A DNA stretch of 64,000 nt from Gambelia wislizenii (lineage: Eukaryota > Chordata > Lepidosauria > Squamata > Crotaphytidae): positions 100,702,001 to 100,766,000 of the forward strand of contig JAUMIR010000004.1 in the NCBI GenBank assembly GCA_030847615.1, in the 5' to 3' direction. The position numbers and the translations under genes were made by a program. The notes beneath the pieces are model-generated. The model worked only from the letters and a program-made list of their open reading frames with translations, was not told the DNA's origin and made no database searches. How positions within the stretch are numbered: position 1 is the first letter of the stretch; each line of letters opens with the position of its first letter. Below are positions 22,086 through 32,905 of this stretch, one piece after another.

Positions 22086-23185
22086 TTGCATTTTAGTCAT
22101 CTTGGCTTCCAGGGAGAGCTCAGGCTTGATTTGTCTAGGGCTCATTTATTGGCCTTTTTGGCAATCCATGGTATCCTCAGCACTTTTCTCCAGCACCACA
22201 TCTCAAACGAGTTTTCTTTCTATCAGCTTTCTTTGCTATCCAGCTCTCACTTCCATACATGGTTACAGGAAATACAATGGCTTGGACAATCCTACCTTTA
22301 GTGTTTAGTTATATATCTTTGCACTTTAGGATCAGGTCTAGTTCTCTCATAGCTGCCCTTCTCATTCCTACTCTTCTGAATTCTTGACTGTAGTCTTCAT
22401 TCTGATCAATGATTGATCCAAGGTATGGGAAATCTTTAACTATTTCAATTTCCTCATCTATATTGAATTTATATAGATCCTCTGTGGACATTATTTTTGT
22501 TTTTTTAATCTTCAACAGTAAGCCTGCCTTAGTACTGTCTTCTTTGGATATCTTTAGTAATTTAGGATATCTAAGTCTTTGTTGTTTTCTGCTAGTAGTA
22601 TGGTGTCATCTGCATATCTTAGATTATTGATATTCCTTCCTCCAATCTTCACTCCTACTTTCTCTGAGTCTAAACCTGCTCTGCATGTGATATTTTCTGC
22701 ATACAAGTTGAACAAGTAGGGTGATAGAATGCAGCCTTGTCTGACTCCTTTCAGTTGGGAACCAGTCTGTTTCTCCATATTCTGTTCTAACGGTAGCCTC
22801 CCATCCTGAGTATATTACAATTAATGTAATGGTACAGCTATTTCTTTAAGAGCATCTATAGCTTTTCATGATCTATGTAGTCAAAGGCTTGCTGTAGTCT
22901 ATAAAGCACATGATTGTTTTCTTCTCGAATTTCCTGGTGCGTGCCATTATCCAGCATATACTTGCAATGTGATCCCTAGTGCCTCTTCCTTTCCTGAACC
23001 CAGCTTGCACCTCTAGAATTTCTCACTCCACATACAGTAGGGTTTTTACTGTAGAATTTTGAGCATGACATTCCTTGCATGGGAAATTAAGGCGATGGTC
23101 CTGTAGCTGCTGCAATCTTTTGTGTCTCCTTTTTTGGGTATGGGAATGTATATTGTCTCCAGTATGTGGGCCATTGCTTTGTTTT
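22086..23185 (-). mobile_element. BovB (RTE) LINE, reverse transcriptase region
   Basis: Minus-strand pieces include LKGVRQGCILSPYLFNLYAE and YADDTILLAENNKDL (RT catalytic YADD at about 22625-22614), then IKKTKIMSTEDLYKFNID and LILKCKDI. The element is truncated on its 5' side near 23185, where a 5S SINE starts. Stops and frameshifts make it inactive. Confidence 0.9.
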
Positions 23186-23191
23186 AGGCAG

Positions 23192-23430
23192 ATGGCCTAA
23201 ATACCCTAAAAGCACCAGGTCCTGTCTAGTCTTGGAAGCTAAGCAGGATCAGCCCTGGTTAGTACTTGGATGGGAGACTTCCAATGAATATCAGGTGCTC
23301 TAGGCTATATTTCATAGGACAAAACTGGTAAAACCACCTCTGAGTATTCCTTGCCTAAGAAAACCCTATGAAATTCATAGGGTCTCCATAAGTCAACAGG
23401 CAACTTGAAGGCACATACATCCACCCAAAT
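23192..23430 (+). mobile_element. 5S-rRNA-derived SINE, best-preserved copy
   Basis: The head reads GTCTTGGAAGCTAAGCAGG then TGGTTAGTACTTGGATGGG, covering 5S rRNA box A and box C almost unchanged. The body (CCACCTCTGAGTATTCCTTG) and tail (AGTCAACAGGCAACTTGAAG) follow, the last resembling the BovB end. A pol III promoter may still be formally intact. Confidence 0.9.
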
Positions 23431-23598
23431 CTGCAGATTGGTCTTTACCTGGAGACAGAGCAGGGTGTGGTAAACACCACAAGCTAGGTACAATACAGTT
23501 GTCAACAAACTGCTTGCCAGATCTGCATCCAAATAGAAATGAACGAAGACAGTGGCACAAAGTGGGTTTATATCCACAAAGGCTCATACTAAAATAAA

Positions 23599-24225
23599 GG
23601 GGTTGTCTAAAGGGCCATAATACTCCTTATAGAATTCGAGGAGAATATGATTGGTCTAAATGCCATCTCGCATCAATCCACCGTATTCAGAAGGAGGGGG
23701 GCCAAATCCACCAAAAAGCAGGAAAAGCCTTCCCGGCTTTCCCCAAAGTTTTAAAAAAGCTCCATGGGGAATGCACATTACTACTTGTTGGGACAATCCA
23801 ATTCGTATTCCCAATAAGAGTGGAAGTCGAATTGGTTGGATGTGCACAGGGGGTGGAGCTTGCTAACAAGGCAAGCATCTGGAACCACCATGTTGGATTT
23901 TCACCTTAGCAAGCTTGTGCTGAGGTGACAAAACAGCCTTTTTTTCCTTTTAAAAAATTATTTATGTGGAATATTGCACCCTTGCACCGTAGATATGCTT
24001 TTTTATTTTAAAAAAACTGTTCAGCGGTGGCAACTGGCAACAATAAAAACACGAGTAATTCACTCAGGCCCACTATCTTGATTTGCAGATATGCCCATTT
24101 GAACAACAAACGCATATGGCTTCGCATGCCTCAATCTTGCAAAAAAAAAAGTTGACAGATCAGAGCTGCTTCAAGTTGGCATTAGTGCACATCAATCCAC
24201 ATTTCCCCCTTGTATAGACAAGCCC
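23599..24225 (+). mobile_element. Harbinger-like MITE, copy C
   Basis: Begins GGGGTTGTCTAAAG and ends TTGTATAGACAAGCCC, with AAA on both sides. Contains ATTGGTTGGATGTGCAC, GGGGGTGGAGCTTGC and CACCATGTTGGATTTTCACC. No transposase. Confidence 0.75.
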
Positions 24226-24239
24226 AAAGACAAGTTAGT

Positions 24240-24930
24240 CTTAATAATAATAATAATAAATTATTTGTATCCCGCCCCTCTACAAAATGCAATCGGGGCA
24301 GCTTACAACAATTAAAATGTACATTCAAGACTCTCCACCCCCCCTTAAAATACAATTAAATAATTCAAAAAATTTAAAACATACTTAATAAATACTAAAA
24401 ATAAACAATAACGATGGCTGTATCAGGATTGGGCTAAGTTAGATTTTTCTTTCTGCTAGCCGGGTATCTATTCAGGAAAGGTCCGCTGGAAGAGATCTGT
24501 CTTAAGAGCTTTTAAAAGGTATTTAGGGTGGTAATATGACAGATCTCGTCCAGCAGGCCGTTCCATAATCTGGGAGCAATAGCTAAAAAGGTCCTCTGGG
24601 AGGTCAAGGAGAGCCTAGTTTTCAAAGGTTGTAGCAGATTCCTCCCAGAGGACTTGAGTGCACAGGGAGGATTATATGGAAGGAGGCGGTCCCAAAGATA
24701 GGTTGGACCCAAGCCATTTAGGGCTTTAAACGTGATAACCAACAACTTGTACTGGGCCCAGAAACTAATGGGCAGCCAGTGGAGTGATCTTAAGATCGGT
24801 GTTATATGGTCTCTTCTGGATGTATCCGAGACCAGTCTGGCTGCCATATTCTGTACTAGCTGAAGTTTCCGGACCAAGCATGAGGGTAGCCCCATGTAGT
24901 GTGCATTACAGAAATCCAAGACAGGAAGTT
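24240..24930 (-). mobile_element. L2 LINE 3' region
   Basis: The minus strand (24919-24512) encodes MDFCNAHYMGLPSCLVRKLQ, LRSLHWLPISFWAQYKLL and PRLWNGLLDEICHITTLNTF. This is the typical C-terminal end of L2-clade ORF2. The 3' UTR runs to about 24256, with GGGGCAGCTTACAAC-type sequence and an (AAT)n tail at 24241-24258. About 135 codons stay open, so this is a moderately young copy; it is 5'-truncated. Confidence 0.9.
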
Positions 24931-26176
24931 ACCAAAGTCTTAAAGGTGCTGCCAAGTTCCATTATTTTCTCTCCTTCCCTTCCACCTTTTTATAGTGCTA
25001 CCCATGTGCTTCTTTGTAATGCCTTGGGGTTAAAGTGTATTGTTGTTGGTGGTGGTTATTTGGTTTTTTTAGCAGCAAAATAAAAAGAGAGCTGTGCTGA
25101 ATTGCTGCTTTCCCTACATCAGAAAAACAAAAGGGGAGCTGTCTGTAGCCCTCCTTCCACTCACTGCTGATACTGTGTGCTGGCTGCCCATTTCCCCTCC
25201 CTGTCCTGGAAATGCCAATCGATAACATGAGCAAGCAAAAAATGAAGAGTGGAAGTTGGAGGGAGAGAAGAGGAATTAAGCTCATTATGGTTTTTATCAT
25301 CCTGGAGAGTGATCCTTGATTGCTGGTGTGTTTTTATTTGTTTTTCTTCCTCAGAAACCTGCTTTTTTTAATACAAAGGAAAGCATTTGCAAAGTATAAT
25401 GGACAATTTGTATGAAAGGAAACATTGCCTTTAGACATCTCTCCTTGGCTTACCTTTGCTTTCTTTCCAAGGTTTTTGGCAAAGCACAATCTTTTCCTCT
25501 GTGCTGGGTTTCCCTTATGGCTGGGTGCTGCAGTGGAGTTGAAAAAGAAGCTGTTTTCTGGTGACATCAGCCTCTACCAGGAAGATTGAAGGGATGTGCC
25601 AAATTCAGCCTTGTGAGCTCACCACTGCAGGGAGAAGAACCAAGTGGACCCACATGATGGGCTGGGAAGGAGCCAACCCATCTTTTCTGCATAAACAGCT
25701 TCCCAAAGTGGAAAGAGGAACGAGATGACCGGTGAAAGACAGGAATGTATGTTTGGGACTATGATATTTACAGGCCTGACTCCAGCTTTCTGCAAATTAT
25801 CCTAATTAAATGTGGCTAAATATGATGGGCATTTTCCAAGTAGATCTGAAACCTGATCTTGCCAGGCCTTGTTCCATTAGAAATCCTGTTAAAGCCATGC
25901 TGATGACTGACTCTGCCTCCATAATGAAATGCAAGCCCTGGGATATAACACAGAGCAAGGGTACTTGCAACTCAAGGATTCAGTTTCCTGCTCAGCCACA
26001 AGAATGCTTTAGTAACACTGGCCAGTCATTCCATCTGCTCAGATTTGCTCCTATAAAATGAGGATAAATACTCATTCAATTTTCTTGGGGGGAGCAGGGG
26101 AGCTGGTTAAAATAGAGGGTTGACTGATTAATGCTGCAATACAGACATACTTCAGTTATCAAAGCCTCTGAAGCTC
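24931..26176. other. Unannotated intergenic stretch
   Basis: No gene or repeat recognised over about 1.2 kb, other than short homopolymers. Confidence 0.5.

Positions 26177-26230
<54 letters not shown>
26177..26230. repeat. Compound (AT)n(AG)n microsatellite
   Basis: About 10 AT units pass directly into about 17 AG units. Confidence 0.95.
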
Positions 26231-26232
<2 letters not shown>

Positions 26233-26609
26233 TGTTTACACCTGTCCTTACCCACCCACCCTACTTTCCTCCTGATTCTCAGTTCAACTGGAAGTTTTTA
26301 GTAGATACAGGTCCGGTTTAAAGAATTTTAGGGCCTTCTGCAACACTTTATCCCCCCCCCATATATTTATCTAAGGTCAATGTAACCTAGCCTATTCACA
26401 GTACAGGATGTTCAGATTATTACATAATTTGCCACCAGTAATTCAGCTTAAAAAACTATATTGTAGGCACTTATGTATTTGTTTTTGTTATTCATTAGCA
26501 ATTAACATAATCGTGTAGCTTTCCTCAAAGAAAAGAAAGAGTGGACCACAAACTGAACATGAGTCAGCAGTGTGATGCAGCAGCAAAAAAAAAAAAAAGC
26601 CAATGCAAT
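26231..26609. other. Unannotated, with an A-rich run
   Basis: A fragment at 26310-26370 (GTCCGGTTTAAAG, then TTTAGGGCCTTCTGC) may be a hAT relic. Otherwise nothing recognised; an A14 tract ends at 26598. Confidence 0.4.
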
Positions 26610-26622
26610 TCTAGGCTGCATT

Positions 26623-26999
26623 AGAATCATAGAGTTGGAAGAGACCTCAAGGGCCATCCAGTCCAACCCCCTGCCATGTAGGCATATACAATCAAATCAT
26701 TCCTGACAGATGGCTATCCAGTCTCTGTTTTAAAACCTCCAAAGAAGGAGATTCCATCACACTACAAGGCAGTGTATTCGACTTCCGAACAGCTCTTACT
26801 GTCAGGAAGTTCTTCCTAATGTTTAGGTAGAATCTCTTTTCCTGTAGCTTGAACCCATTGCTCCGTGTCCTAGTCTCTGAAGCACCAGAAAACAAGCCTG
26901 CTCCATGCTCGGTATGACATCCTTTCAAATATTTAAACATGGCTATCATGTCACCTCTCAACCTTCTCTTCTCCAAACGAAACATGCCCAGCTCCCTAT
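26623..26999 (-). mobile_element. CR1 3' end, left arm of an inverted pair
   Basis: Minus-strand codons give the CR1 C-terminus (MFRLEKRRLRGDMIAMFKYL through RKNFLTVRAVRKSNTLPCSV). The CR1 3' terminus faces left. A 13-bp sequence, TCTAGGCTGCATT (26610-26622), lies just outside and recurs at 27599-27611 beyond the right arm. Confidence 0.9.
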
Positions 27000-27598
27000 A
27001 GTGTCTAGATGAAGGGAAGTAATAGTGCCACTCTATTCTGCTTTGGTCAGGACTCACCTGGAATACTGTGTTCAGTTCTGGGCACCATAATTCAGGAAGG
27101 ATATTGGGAAGCTGGAACATGTCCAGACGAGGGCAACCAGGATGGTGGGAGGTCTGGAAGCCATGTCCTATGACGAGCGGCTTAGGGAGCTGGGCATGTT
27201 TAGTCTGGAGAAGAGAAGGTTGAAGCTTAGGGAGCGGTGCATGTTTCGTTTGGACAAGAGAAGGCTGAGAGGTGACATAATAGCCATATTTGAAGGGATG
27301 TCATACTGAGGATGGAGCTTGTTTTCTGCTGCTCCAGAGACTAGGACGTGGAGCAATGGGTTTAAACTACAGGAAAATAGATTCCACCTAAATATTAGGA
27401 AGAACCTCCTGACAGTAAGAACTGTTCGGAAGTGGAATACACTGCCTTGGAGTGTGGTGGAGTCTCCTTCTTTGAAGGTTTTTAAACAGAGGCTGGATGT
27501 CTGTCTGTCGGGAATGCTTTGATTGGTATTCCTGCAGGGCAGACTTGGATTGGATGGGATGGCCCTTGGGGTTTCTTCCAGCTCTATGATTCTATGAG
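27000..27598 (+). mobile_element. CR1 3' end, right arm of an inverted pair
   Basis: The plus strand carries CR1 from about the PALVRPHLEYC-equivalent region to the end (SAAPETRTWSNGFKLQENRF, RTVRKWNTLPWSVVESPSLK). Terminal CTATGATTCTATGAG precedes the 13-bp duplication. Near 27179-27268 a stretch of about 45 bp starting GCTTAGGGAGC is tandemly duplicated. Joined head-to-head to the left arm at about 27000. Confidence 0.9.
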
Positions 27599-27701
27599 TC
27601 TAGGCTGCATTGAGAGCCTAGGAAAGTTATTTTTTGATTCCCCTTGCCAGCGCCCTTCCCAAGGTCTGGTTGCATTGTTCCTTTTTCCATGTTCTCTGGC
27701 C

Positions 27702-27947
27702 CAGTGGTTCTTGGCCTGGGGTCCGGGGACCCCCGGGGGTCTGTGGTGTCCTCACAGGGGGTCCAAATGGGCTTGGGGGCTGCTTAGCTTGCCTGCTCCC
27801 TGTAGTGGAGTGGTCGCATGGCAGGAGCCAGGGCGGGGGCTGGCTGGCTTGGCCTGTGCATTGCCATTCAATCGACTTCAGCCACAGACTTACACAAAGA
27901 AGCAGGAGTGCCTCTGAGGGAAAGTTTAATGGATGGTGTAACTATAT
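27702..27947. mobile_element. hAT-like MITE, left part, cut by CR1
   Basis: Begins CAGTGGTTCTTGGCCTGGGG and runs through CTCACAGGGGGTCCAAATGG to TTAATGGATGGTGTAA. It matches the left two thirds of the complete copy at 45253-45629. A CR1 fragment replaces the right part. Confidence 0.7.
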
Positions 27948-28301
27948 CGGAATCAGTTGGAAGAGACCATGCAGTCCAACCCCCTGCCATGCAGGAATAC
28001 ATAATCAAAGCACTCCTGACAGACAGCCATCCACACTCGGCTTAAAGACCTCCAAAGAAGGAGACTCCACCACACTCCGAGCCAGTGCATTCCACTGCTG
28101 AACAGCTCTTACTGTCAGGAAGTTCTTCCTAATGTTTAGGTGGAATCTCTTTTCCTGTAGTTTCAGTCCATTGCTCCAAGTCCTAGTCTCTGAAGCAGCA
28201 GAAAACAAGCTTGCTCCATCCTCACTATGACATCCCTTCAAATATTTAAACATGGCTCTCATGTCTCCTCTTAATCTTCTCTTCCCCGGGCTAAACATAA
28301 A
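27948..28301 (-). mobile_element. CR1 LINE 3' end
   Basis: Minus-strand codons show GKRRLRGDMRAMFKYLKGCH and RKNFLTVRAVQQWNALARSV. The 3' end lies at the left against the hAT-like MITE. Confidence 0.88.
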
Positions 28302-29282
28302 CATCCATGAGTGTGATGACTGTGGGACAGACATCAAATATGCTAGGAGTCCCTGCTTGTTTAAATGATAATATAAATTCAGATTTTGTGCATGGATGGA
28401 CAATGTTTTAAAGTGGCATGCCTTGACAAATATTCTTCAAGGGCAGACATTCTATGCTCTCAAGAAACCATGACACAGCATATTTTGGAAGACAAAAAAG
28501 CATATAACCATTATCCCTGAAAACGGCTTAAAACATGCATATACATGATACATCTTTCTCCTTTCCTAAATGAAGAGTAGCAAAGATAAGAAGAGCCTTC
28601 ACACCATCGGATGGCATAAGATGGCCCACAAGTATACTTTCTTAAAAGGCCGCAGCCTAAGTGGAGATTGATTTGATCTCTCTGAGATTACTACAGTGTA
28701 CAAATATACAAAGAGAAAGTAGAAACTTAATTTTACTACTAAAACAGTAAATTTAATAGAAATGCAAATGGCAAAATTAATGAAAATAATCCTCTAAATA
28801 AGATTCGTATATGGATAGGAGGACTCTAAGGAAGAGATAAAAGTATCAAACATTCTTTTAACAATCTGAACTGCATCTGGTAATCAATAGGCACAAGATC
28901 TGATTTGCTTGCAGCTGTTGAAAAGTACAAGACTAAAACGGGGGACTCAAAGAGTGAATAAGGGACATGCTTATGAGGAATGAAAGTCAAAAAGGAATGT
29001 TGGCACTTAAGAAGATGTGGTTCCCCAAATTCTAGGTGTAAACAGCCAATACAGGAACTGTTACTAGCATTCGCAGGTTTTTTTGCATTGCTTCTGACAC
29101 CTGGGAAAAACTTCATCTGCATGCTTCCTACTGTTTTACTTTATTCTAAGATTCTATCTACATAAGCTGTGTCAGGCTGCTGTTACAGTAACAGGACTCA
29201 CAAAAAGTGGCAAACCAAACAGCTCCTGGTAGAAAGGAATTAGAATGCAACCAGAAATGGTCATAATACATGATTACACTAG
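28302..29282. other. Unannotated intergenic stretch
   Basis: AT-rich, no gene, repeat or structure recognised. Confidence 0.5.
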
Positions 29283-29284
29283 TT

Positions 29285-29472
29285 AAGGATGGAAGAGTGG
29301 TTTGAGCATTTGGACTACAACTCTGGAGGCCAAGGTTTGAATCCCCACTCAGCCATGGAAACCCACTGGTGGCACTGGATTACCTTAGGCAAGTCACACT
29401 CTCTCAGCCTCAGAGGTAGGCAAAGGCAAACACTCCTCTGAACAAATCTTACCAAGAAAACCTCATGATAGA
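29285..29472 (+). mobile_element. tRNA-derived SINE with BovB-like family features
   Basis: Has the A-box-like GAAGAGTGGTTTGAGCATT and B-box-like AGGTTTGAATCC. CATGGAAACCCACTGG and AGGCAAGTCACACTCTCTCA follow, then TCTTACCAAGAAAACCTCAT. Same family as the SINE at 35181-35350. Confidence 0.8.
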
Positions 29473-30250
29473 TTTAAACAGAGAGAGGGAGGAGAGGAAG
29501 AGAGGGCCTTTTTTTGGGAGAGGGAGGTGAGGAGGGGGTGTCCATACCCTTCAGGAGGGAGGGTCCATGCCCTTCAGGAGAGAGGGAGGAGAAGACCCCC
29601 TTCCTTCCCATCTCCTTTGCTGGAGGGAGGGCCCTCCTTCCCTCCCTTCTTCTTTGCTGCGCAGGGGGGTCTTCCTCCCTCTCCCCCCTCCCTTCTTTCC
29701 TTCTTCTCCACTTCCCCCTCCCTGGGGCACCCCTCCCTCTCCCCTCCTCTGGCCCCCATGCAGATGTGCCTTTGGGCAGACCATCTGGTCAGCGCCGCTT
29801 TCGTCTCCCCTTCTCTCCCATCCAGCTTCCCCTGCCTGGGATGGCCATGGGCCTCGGGGGCAATGGGAACGTGGGTGGGGAGCAGGCAGGAGGTGGGACG
29901 GCGGAGACTGCCGGCTGCCACCACCGCTTCTTCCCCCGCTCTCCTTCTCCCTGTCTGACCTCACTTGGCTGCTCGGGGCATGGGCAGCTGGAGTGGCGGG
30001 TGGTCAGCTGGGTGACTGGGGCAGGAGGGGGGGCCCGTGGCTGCTGCCTGGCTGGCCAAGAGTGTTGCCCCACAGGGAATGCTGCCCCAGGCAGACAGTG
30101 GTGGAGGCGCGGAAGTGCGTTGCAGGTGGCGGGGAGGATCGGGAGTGTATGCACTGGGGTGCTCTGTGGGGGCTGTGTGTTGGACGGGCCCCTGCATGGC
30201 TGCAGGGCCCCCCAGAGCTGCAGGTGCTGCGGGGCCCTTAAACTGGCCCT
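29473..30250. other. GC-rich block with purine/pyrimidine tracts
   Basis: About 750 bp of GC-rich DNA in an AT-rich setting. The first half is GGGAGG/CCCTCC-rich, the second half Gly/Arg/Pro-codon rich. Several frames stay open on both strands, which points to composition and not coding. The right end, CCTTAAACTGGCCCTG, looks like a hAT terminus, but no matching left end is seen. Confidence 0.5.
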
Positions 30251-30800
30251 GATTAAATGGTAAAGAAGGGCTGGAGAAATGAGTGTCAGATTGCAGCAGC
30301 ATGCCTGCAGTAAACAATGCAATAAATGCTTCAACTGGGAGAAAAGGGATTCTTTTCTAGCCATCCTTACTGTAGCTGTGTGTGCCTGTCTACAATAGGC
30401 AAGGTAAACAACAGCTGTCTCCAAAATTTTACTGCTTACTGAGTTTGTGGATGAACAGCCAAACAAAGAGCAATAGGGAAAGCAGATAAGCATGCCTTAC
30501 CAGGTACCCCCAGCATATTAAAAAAGCATAGCTCTGCAACTTTGGGTACAAAAATGGAAATCATAATAAAAGTGGAAGCTGGTGAAAGAAAAAGTCATCC
30601 CTGGAAGCATTTTGGAAGAAGCTTTCAAGTGGTCTCTCGAGGGTTCAAAATGTATTTGTTTACTTAAGCAAGGCTAACCTGACCTGGCTGTTTCATTTCA
30701 CACATGCATATTGTTAGTTTTCTGAAAAAAGTTCACTGGAACATATTTAACTGTTCTTCTTTTTTTGTGGTGCTGAGCCTATTCCTATTTTTTCCATATT
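30251..30800. other. Unannotated intergenic stretch
   Basis: No gene or repeat recognised before the Penelope-like element. Confidence 0.45.
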
Positions 30801-30850
30801 TTCCTTAGGTTTTTTTCTGGGCTGTGAGGCCATGTTCTAGAAGAGTTTAC

Positions 30851-30889
30851 TTCTGACGTTTCATATGTATCTGTGGCTGGCATCTTCAG
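30851..30889 (-). ncRNA. Hammerhead-ribozyme-like motif, degenerate stem II
   Basis: On the minus strand: CTGAAGA, then stem II region, then GAAAC followed by GTCAGAA. Stem II is damaged (CATATG replaces the GGC side). Homologous to the complete motif at 51618-51656. Confidence 0.45.
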
Positions 30890-31244
30890 AGGATGGTTGG
30901 GTAGGTGTGTGTGTGGAGTTTATATACTTTGAACCGCTGTTGGGGAGTATATGTAAATTTGTGTATTTGAATGGTTAGTTTCTGGGTATAGAAATGCAAG
31001 GAGAATTCGTGTCTGTTTGGCTAATGGTTGGTTGATGGCCCATTATCTTCTGGAAATCCCCATCCCTGGGTGGATTTCCTTTGTAAGTGTTGAGTTTTAA
31101 TTCTATTGTATTTCAAAACTGGAAGCCAGATTTTGTTTACTTTTAGGGTTTCTTCTTTCCTGTTGAAGCTGTCCAGGTGTTTGTGGATTTCAATAGCTTC
31201 TCTGTGCATTCTGACATGAGTCACAGACAGAATAGGGAAATCTG

Positions 31245-31622
31245 ATGAGGAAACACAACCTCCAAACAATCTACAGACCAACCAAGAAAATCCAAGAAAT
31301 GCTACACTCAGCGAAGAACAAAAGAGACCCTCTCACAGCTGCAGGAGTTTACTGCATACCATGGAGCTGTGGACAAGTTTACATAGGGACCACTAAATGC
31401 AGTGTGCAAACACGAATCAAGGAACATGAGAGACACTGCAGACTGGGCCAACCAGAAAAATCAGCAGTAGCAGAACATGTTATAAACCAACCTGGACACA
31501 AAATGTTATTTAAAAACACAGAAAATGTGGACCATCCAACAACAATCATGTCAGAATGCACAGAGAAGCTATTGAAATCCACAAACACCTGGACAACTTC
31601 AACAGGAAAGAAGAAACCCTAA
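31245..31622 (+). pseudogene. Penelope-like GIY-YIG endonuclease fragment
   Basis: 125 open codons. The GIY-YIG fold signature is GVY (residues about 33-35) followed by VYIG (about 45-48). The Cys of SCG, the Arg of the R-x-KEHERHC segment (about 57-64), and AEHVINQPGH (about 77-86) agree with the Penelope endonuclease pattern. A frameshift near 31540 moves the rest of the domain into another frame (31556-31789: MHREAIEIHKHLDNFNRKEE). It has no RT domain upstream, so it is a relic. Confidence 0.85.
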
Positions 31623-31876
31623 AAGTAAACAAAATCTGGCTTCCAATTTTGAAAAACAATAGAATCAAAACTCAACAGTTACAAGGGAATTCCACCCAGG
31701 GACAGGGGGATTTCAAGCAGAAAATGGACCATCAACCAACCATTAGTCAAACAGACACTAATCCTTGTATTTCTACACCCAGAAACTAACCATTCAAATA
31801 TACAAATTTATATATACTCCCCAGCAGGGGCTCACAGTATATAAACTCCACACACACACACCTACGCAACTATTCT

Positions 31877-31914
31877 CTGAAGATGCCAGCCACAGATGCA
31901 GGCGAAACATCAGA
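31877..31914 (+). ncRNA. Hammerhead-ribozyme-like motif in Penelope 3' end
   Basis: CTGAAGA, a stem II hairpin GCC/GGC, GAAAC, then ATCAGAA. The preceding TTCT could pair with AGAA as stem I. The core GTC has become ATC, so activity is doubtful. Confidence 0.45.
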
Positions 31915-32015
31915 AGTAAACTCTTCCAGAACATGGCCTCACAGCCCAGAAAAAAACCAAGGAAAATCTATGGATGCCGGCCGCGAAAGCCTTCGACTTC
32001 ACATTTTTCCATATT

Positions 32016-32905
32016 ATTTCTACCACTGGCACCAAGTTTTCTGTTAAAGAACTAATGCCCAGGAACATGTCTACTTCATTAACTAAGGGATGCTTCTATA
32101 CACATTTAGTTGGCAGTTAGCTCTATCAAATGCAAAATGACTGAGTAGATATGCATAAGATTGCACTGGAGTCTTCCAAGTAAAGTTTTAAAGTAAAAAA
32201 CAAACAAACCTCTACTTAAATGTAGCTGCAATCCATTGTAGGACTGTCAGAATTTTCTTTCTTAAGAAATATGTTGGCACCACTGAGAGTGTTGTCAAAT
32301 TTTGCATCTGTAATTTCAAATGTTTTGAAGTGCTACAGCATTCCATTGTAACAGCTAGCCATTATAGCCAGTCAAAGACAAACATTATTTTCAGTGGGGA
32401 TATATTGTGGGGAATGAATATTTAAAAGGGTAGTCTTGTTTAATCATTTTTATAGCTTCTTTTGAGGATTAATTTTGACCATGTGCACGAACCACATTTC
32501 CTGGGGTATATTTTTCCCTTAGGGTGACTTTTGAATGTCACCAGAGATGGTTACAAGAGGTGGTCAAAGGTGTTTCAAGTGGTCAGTCGCAATTCCTGAA
32601 ACTTGGAGGTGAATGGTGAGTCGACTTAGGTTTTATACTTAAGACCAGTTAATGACCCATCAACACAGCAGAAGATGTCTAGAAGTATCCTGATAGGTGA
32701 TAAAGAAGTGCATGGATAAGATATCTGTAATTTTAAAAAACTTTTGACAGAGACCTTCAGTAATGGCTTCTAAACAAAATAAGCAGTAAGAAAAAAAGGA
32801 CATTCCACTTTATTTTAAAAAAGCTAAGAAAGGGAGATAATGGGCATTTCTCGAAATAAGAAGCGAAAACAGTAGGCCTCTTAAAACATTTAGGCAAGGT
32901 CTACT
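32016..32905. other. Unannotated intergenic stretch
   Basis: No gene or known repeat recognised. Confidence 0.5.

Larger units (their letters stand above)
30801..32003 (+). mobile_element. Penelope-like element, copy A, inverted-arm structure
   Basis: Left arm 30801-31217 is the element's 3' end in reverse; right arm 31218-32003 is forward. Forward codons encode the GIY-YIG endonuclease end (GVYCIPWSCGQVYIGTTKCS; EHERHCRLGQPEKSAVAEHV; KVNKIWLPILKNN). Both outer ends carry the TGGGCTGTGAGGCC / GCCTCACAGCCCA terminus. TTTTTCCATATT occurs just outside both ends (30789-30800, 32004-32015), a 12-bp target duplication. The RT domain is missing (5'-truncated). Hammerhead-like motifs lie near each end. 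Confidence 0.85.

Noticed and set aside
23203..23275. Possible 5S rRNA gene
   Set aside because: The 5S-like part is incomplete and continues into a SINE body and BovB-like tail repeated elsewhere in the window.
29514..30263. A 249-codon plus-strand frame in the GC-rich block
   Set aside because: Other frames on both strands are also open, codons are low-complexity, and no domain is visible. Composition explains it.
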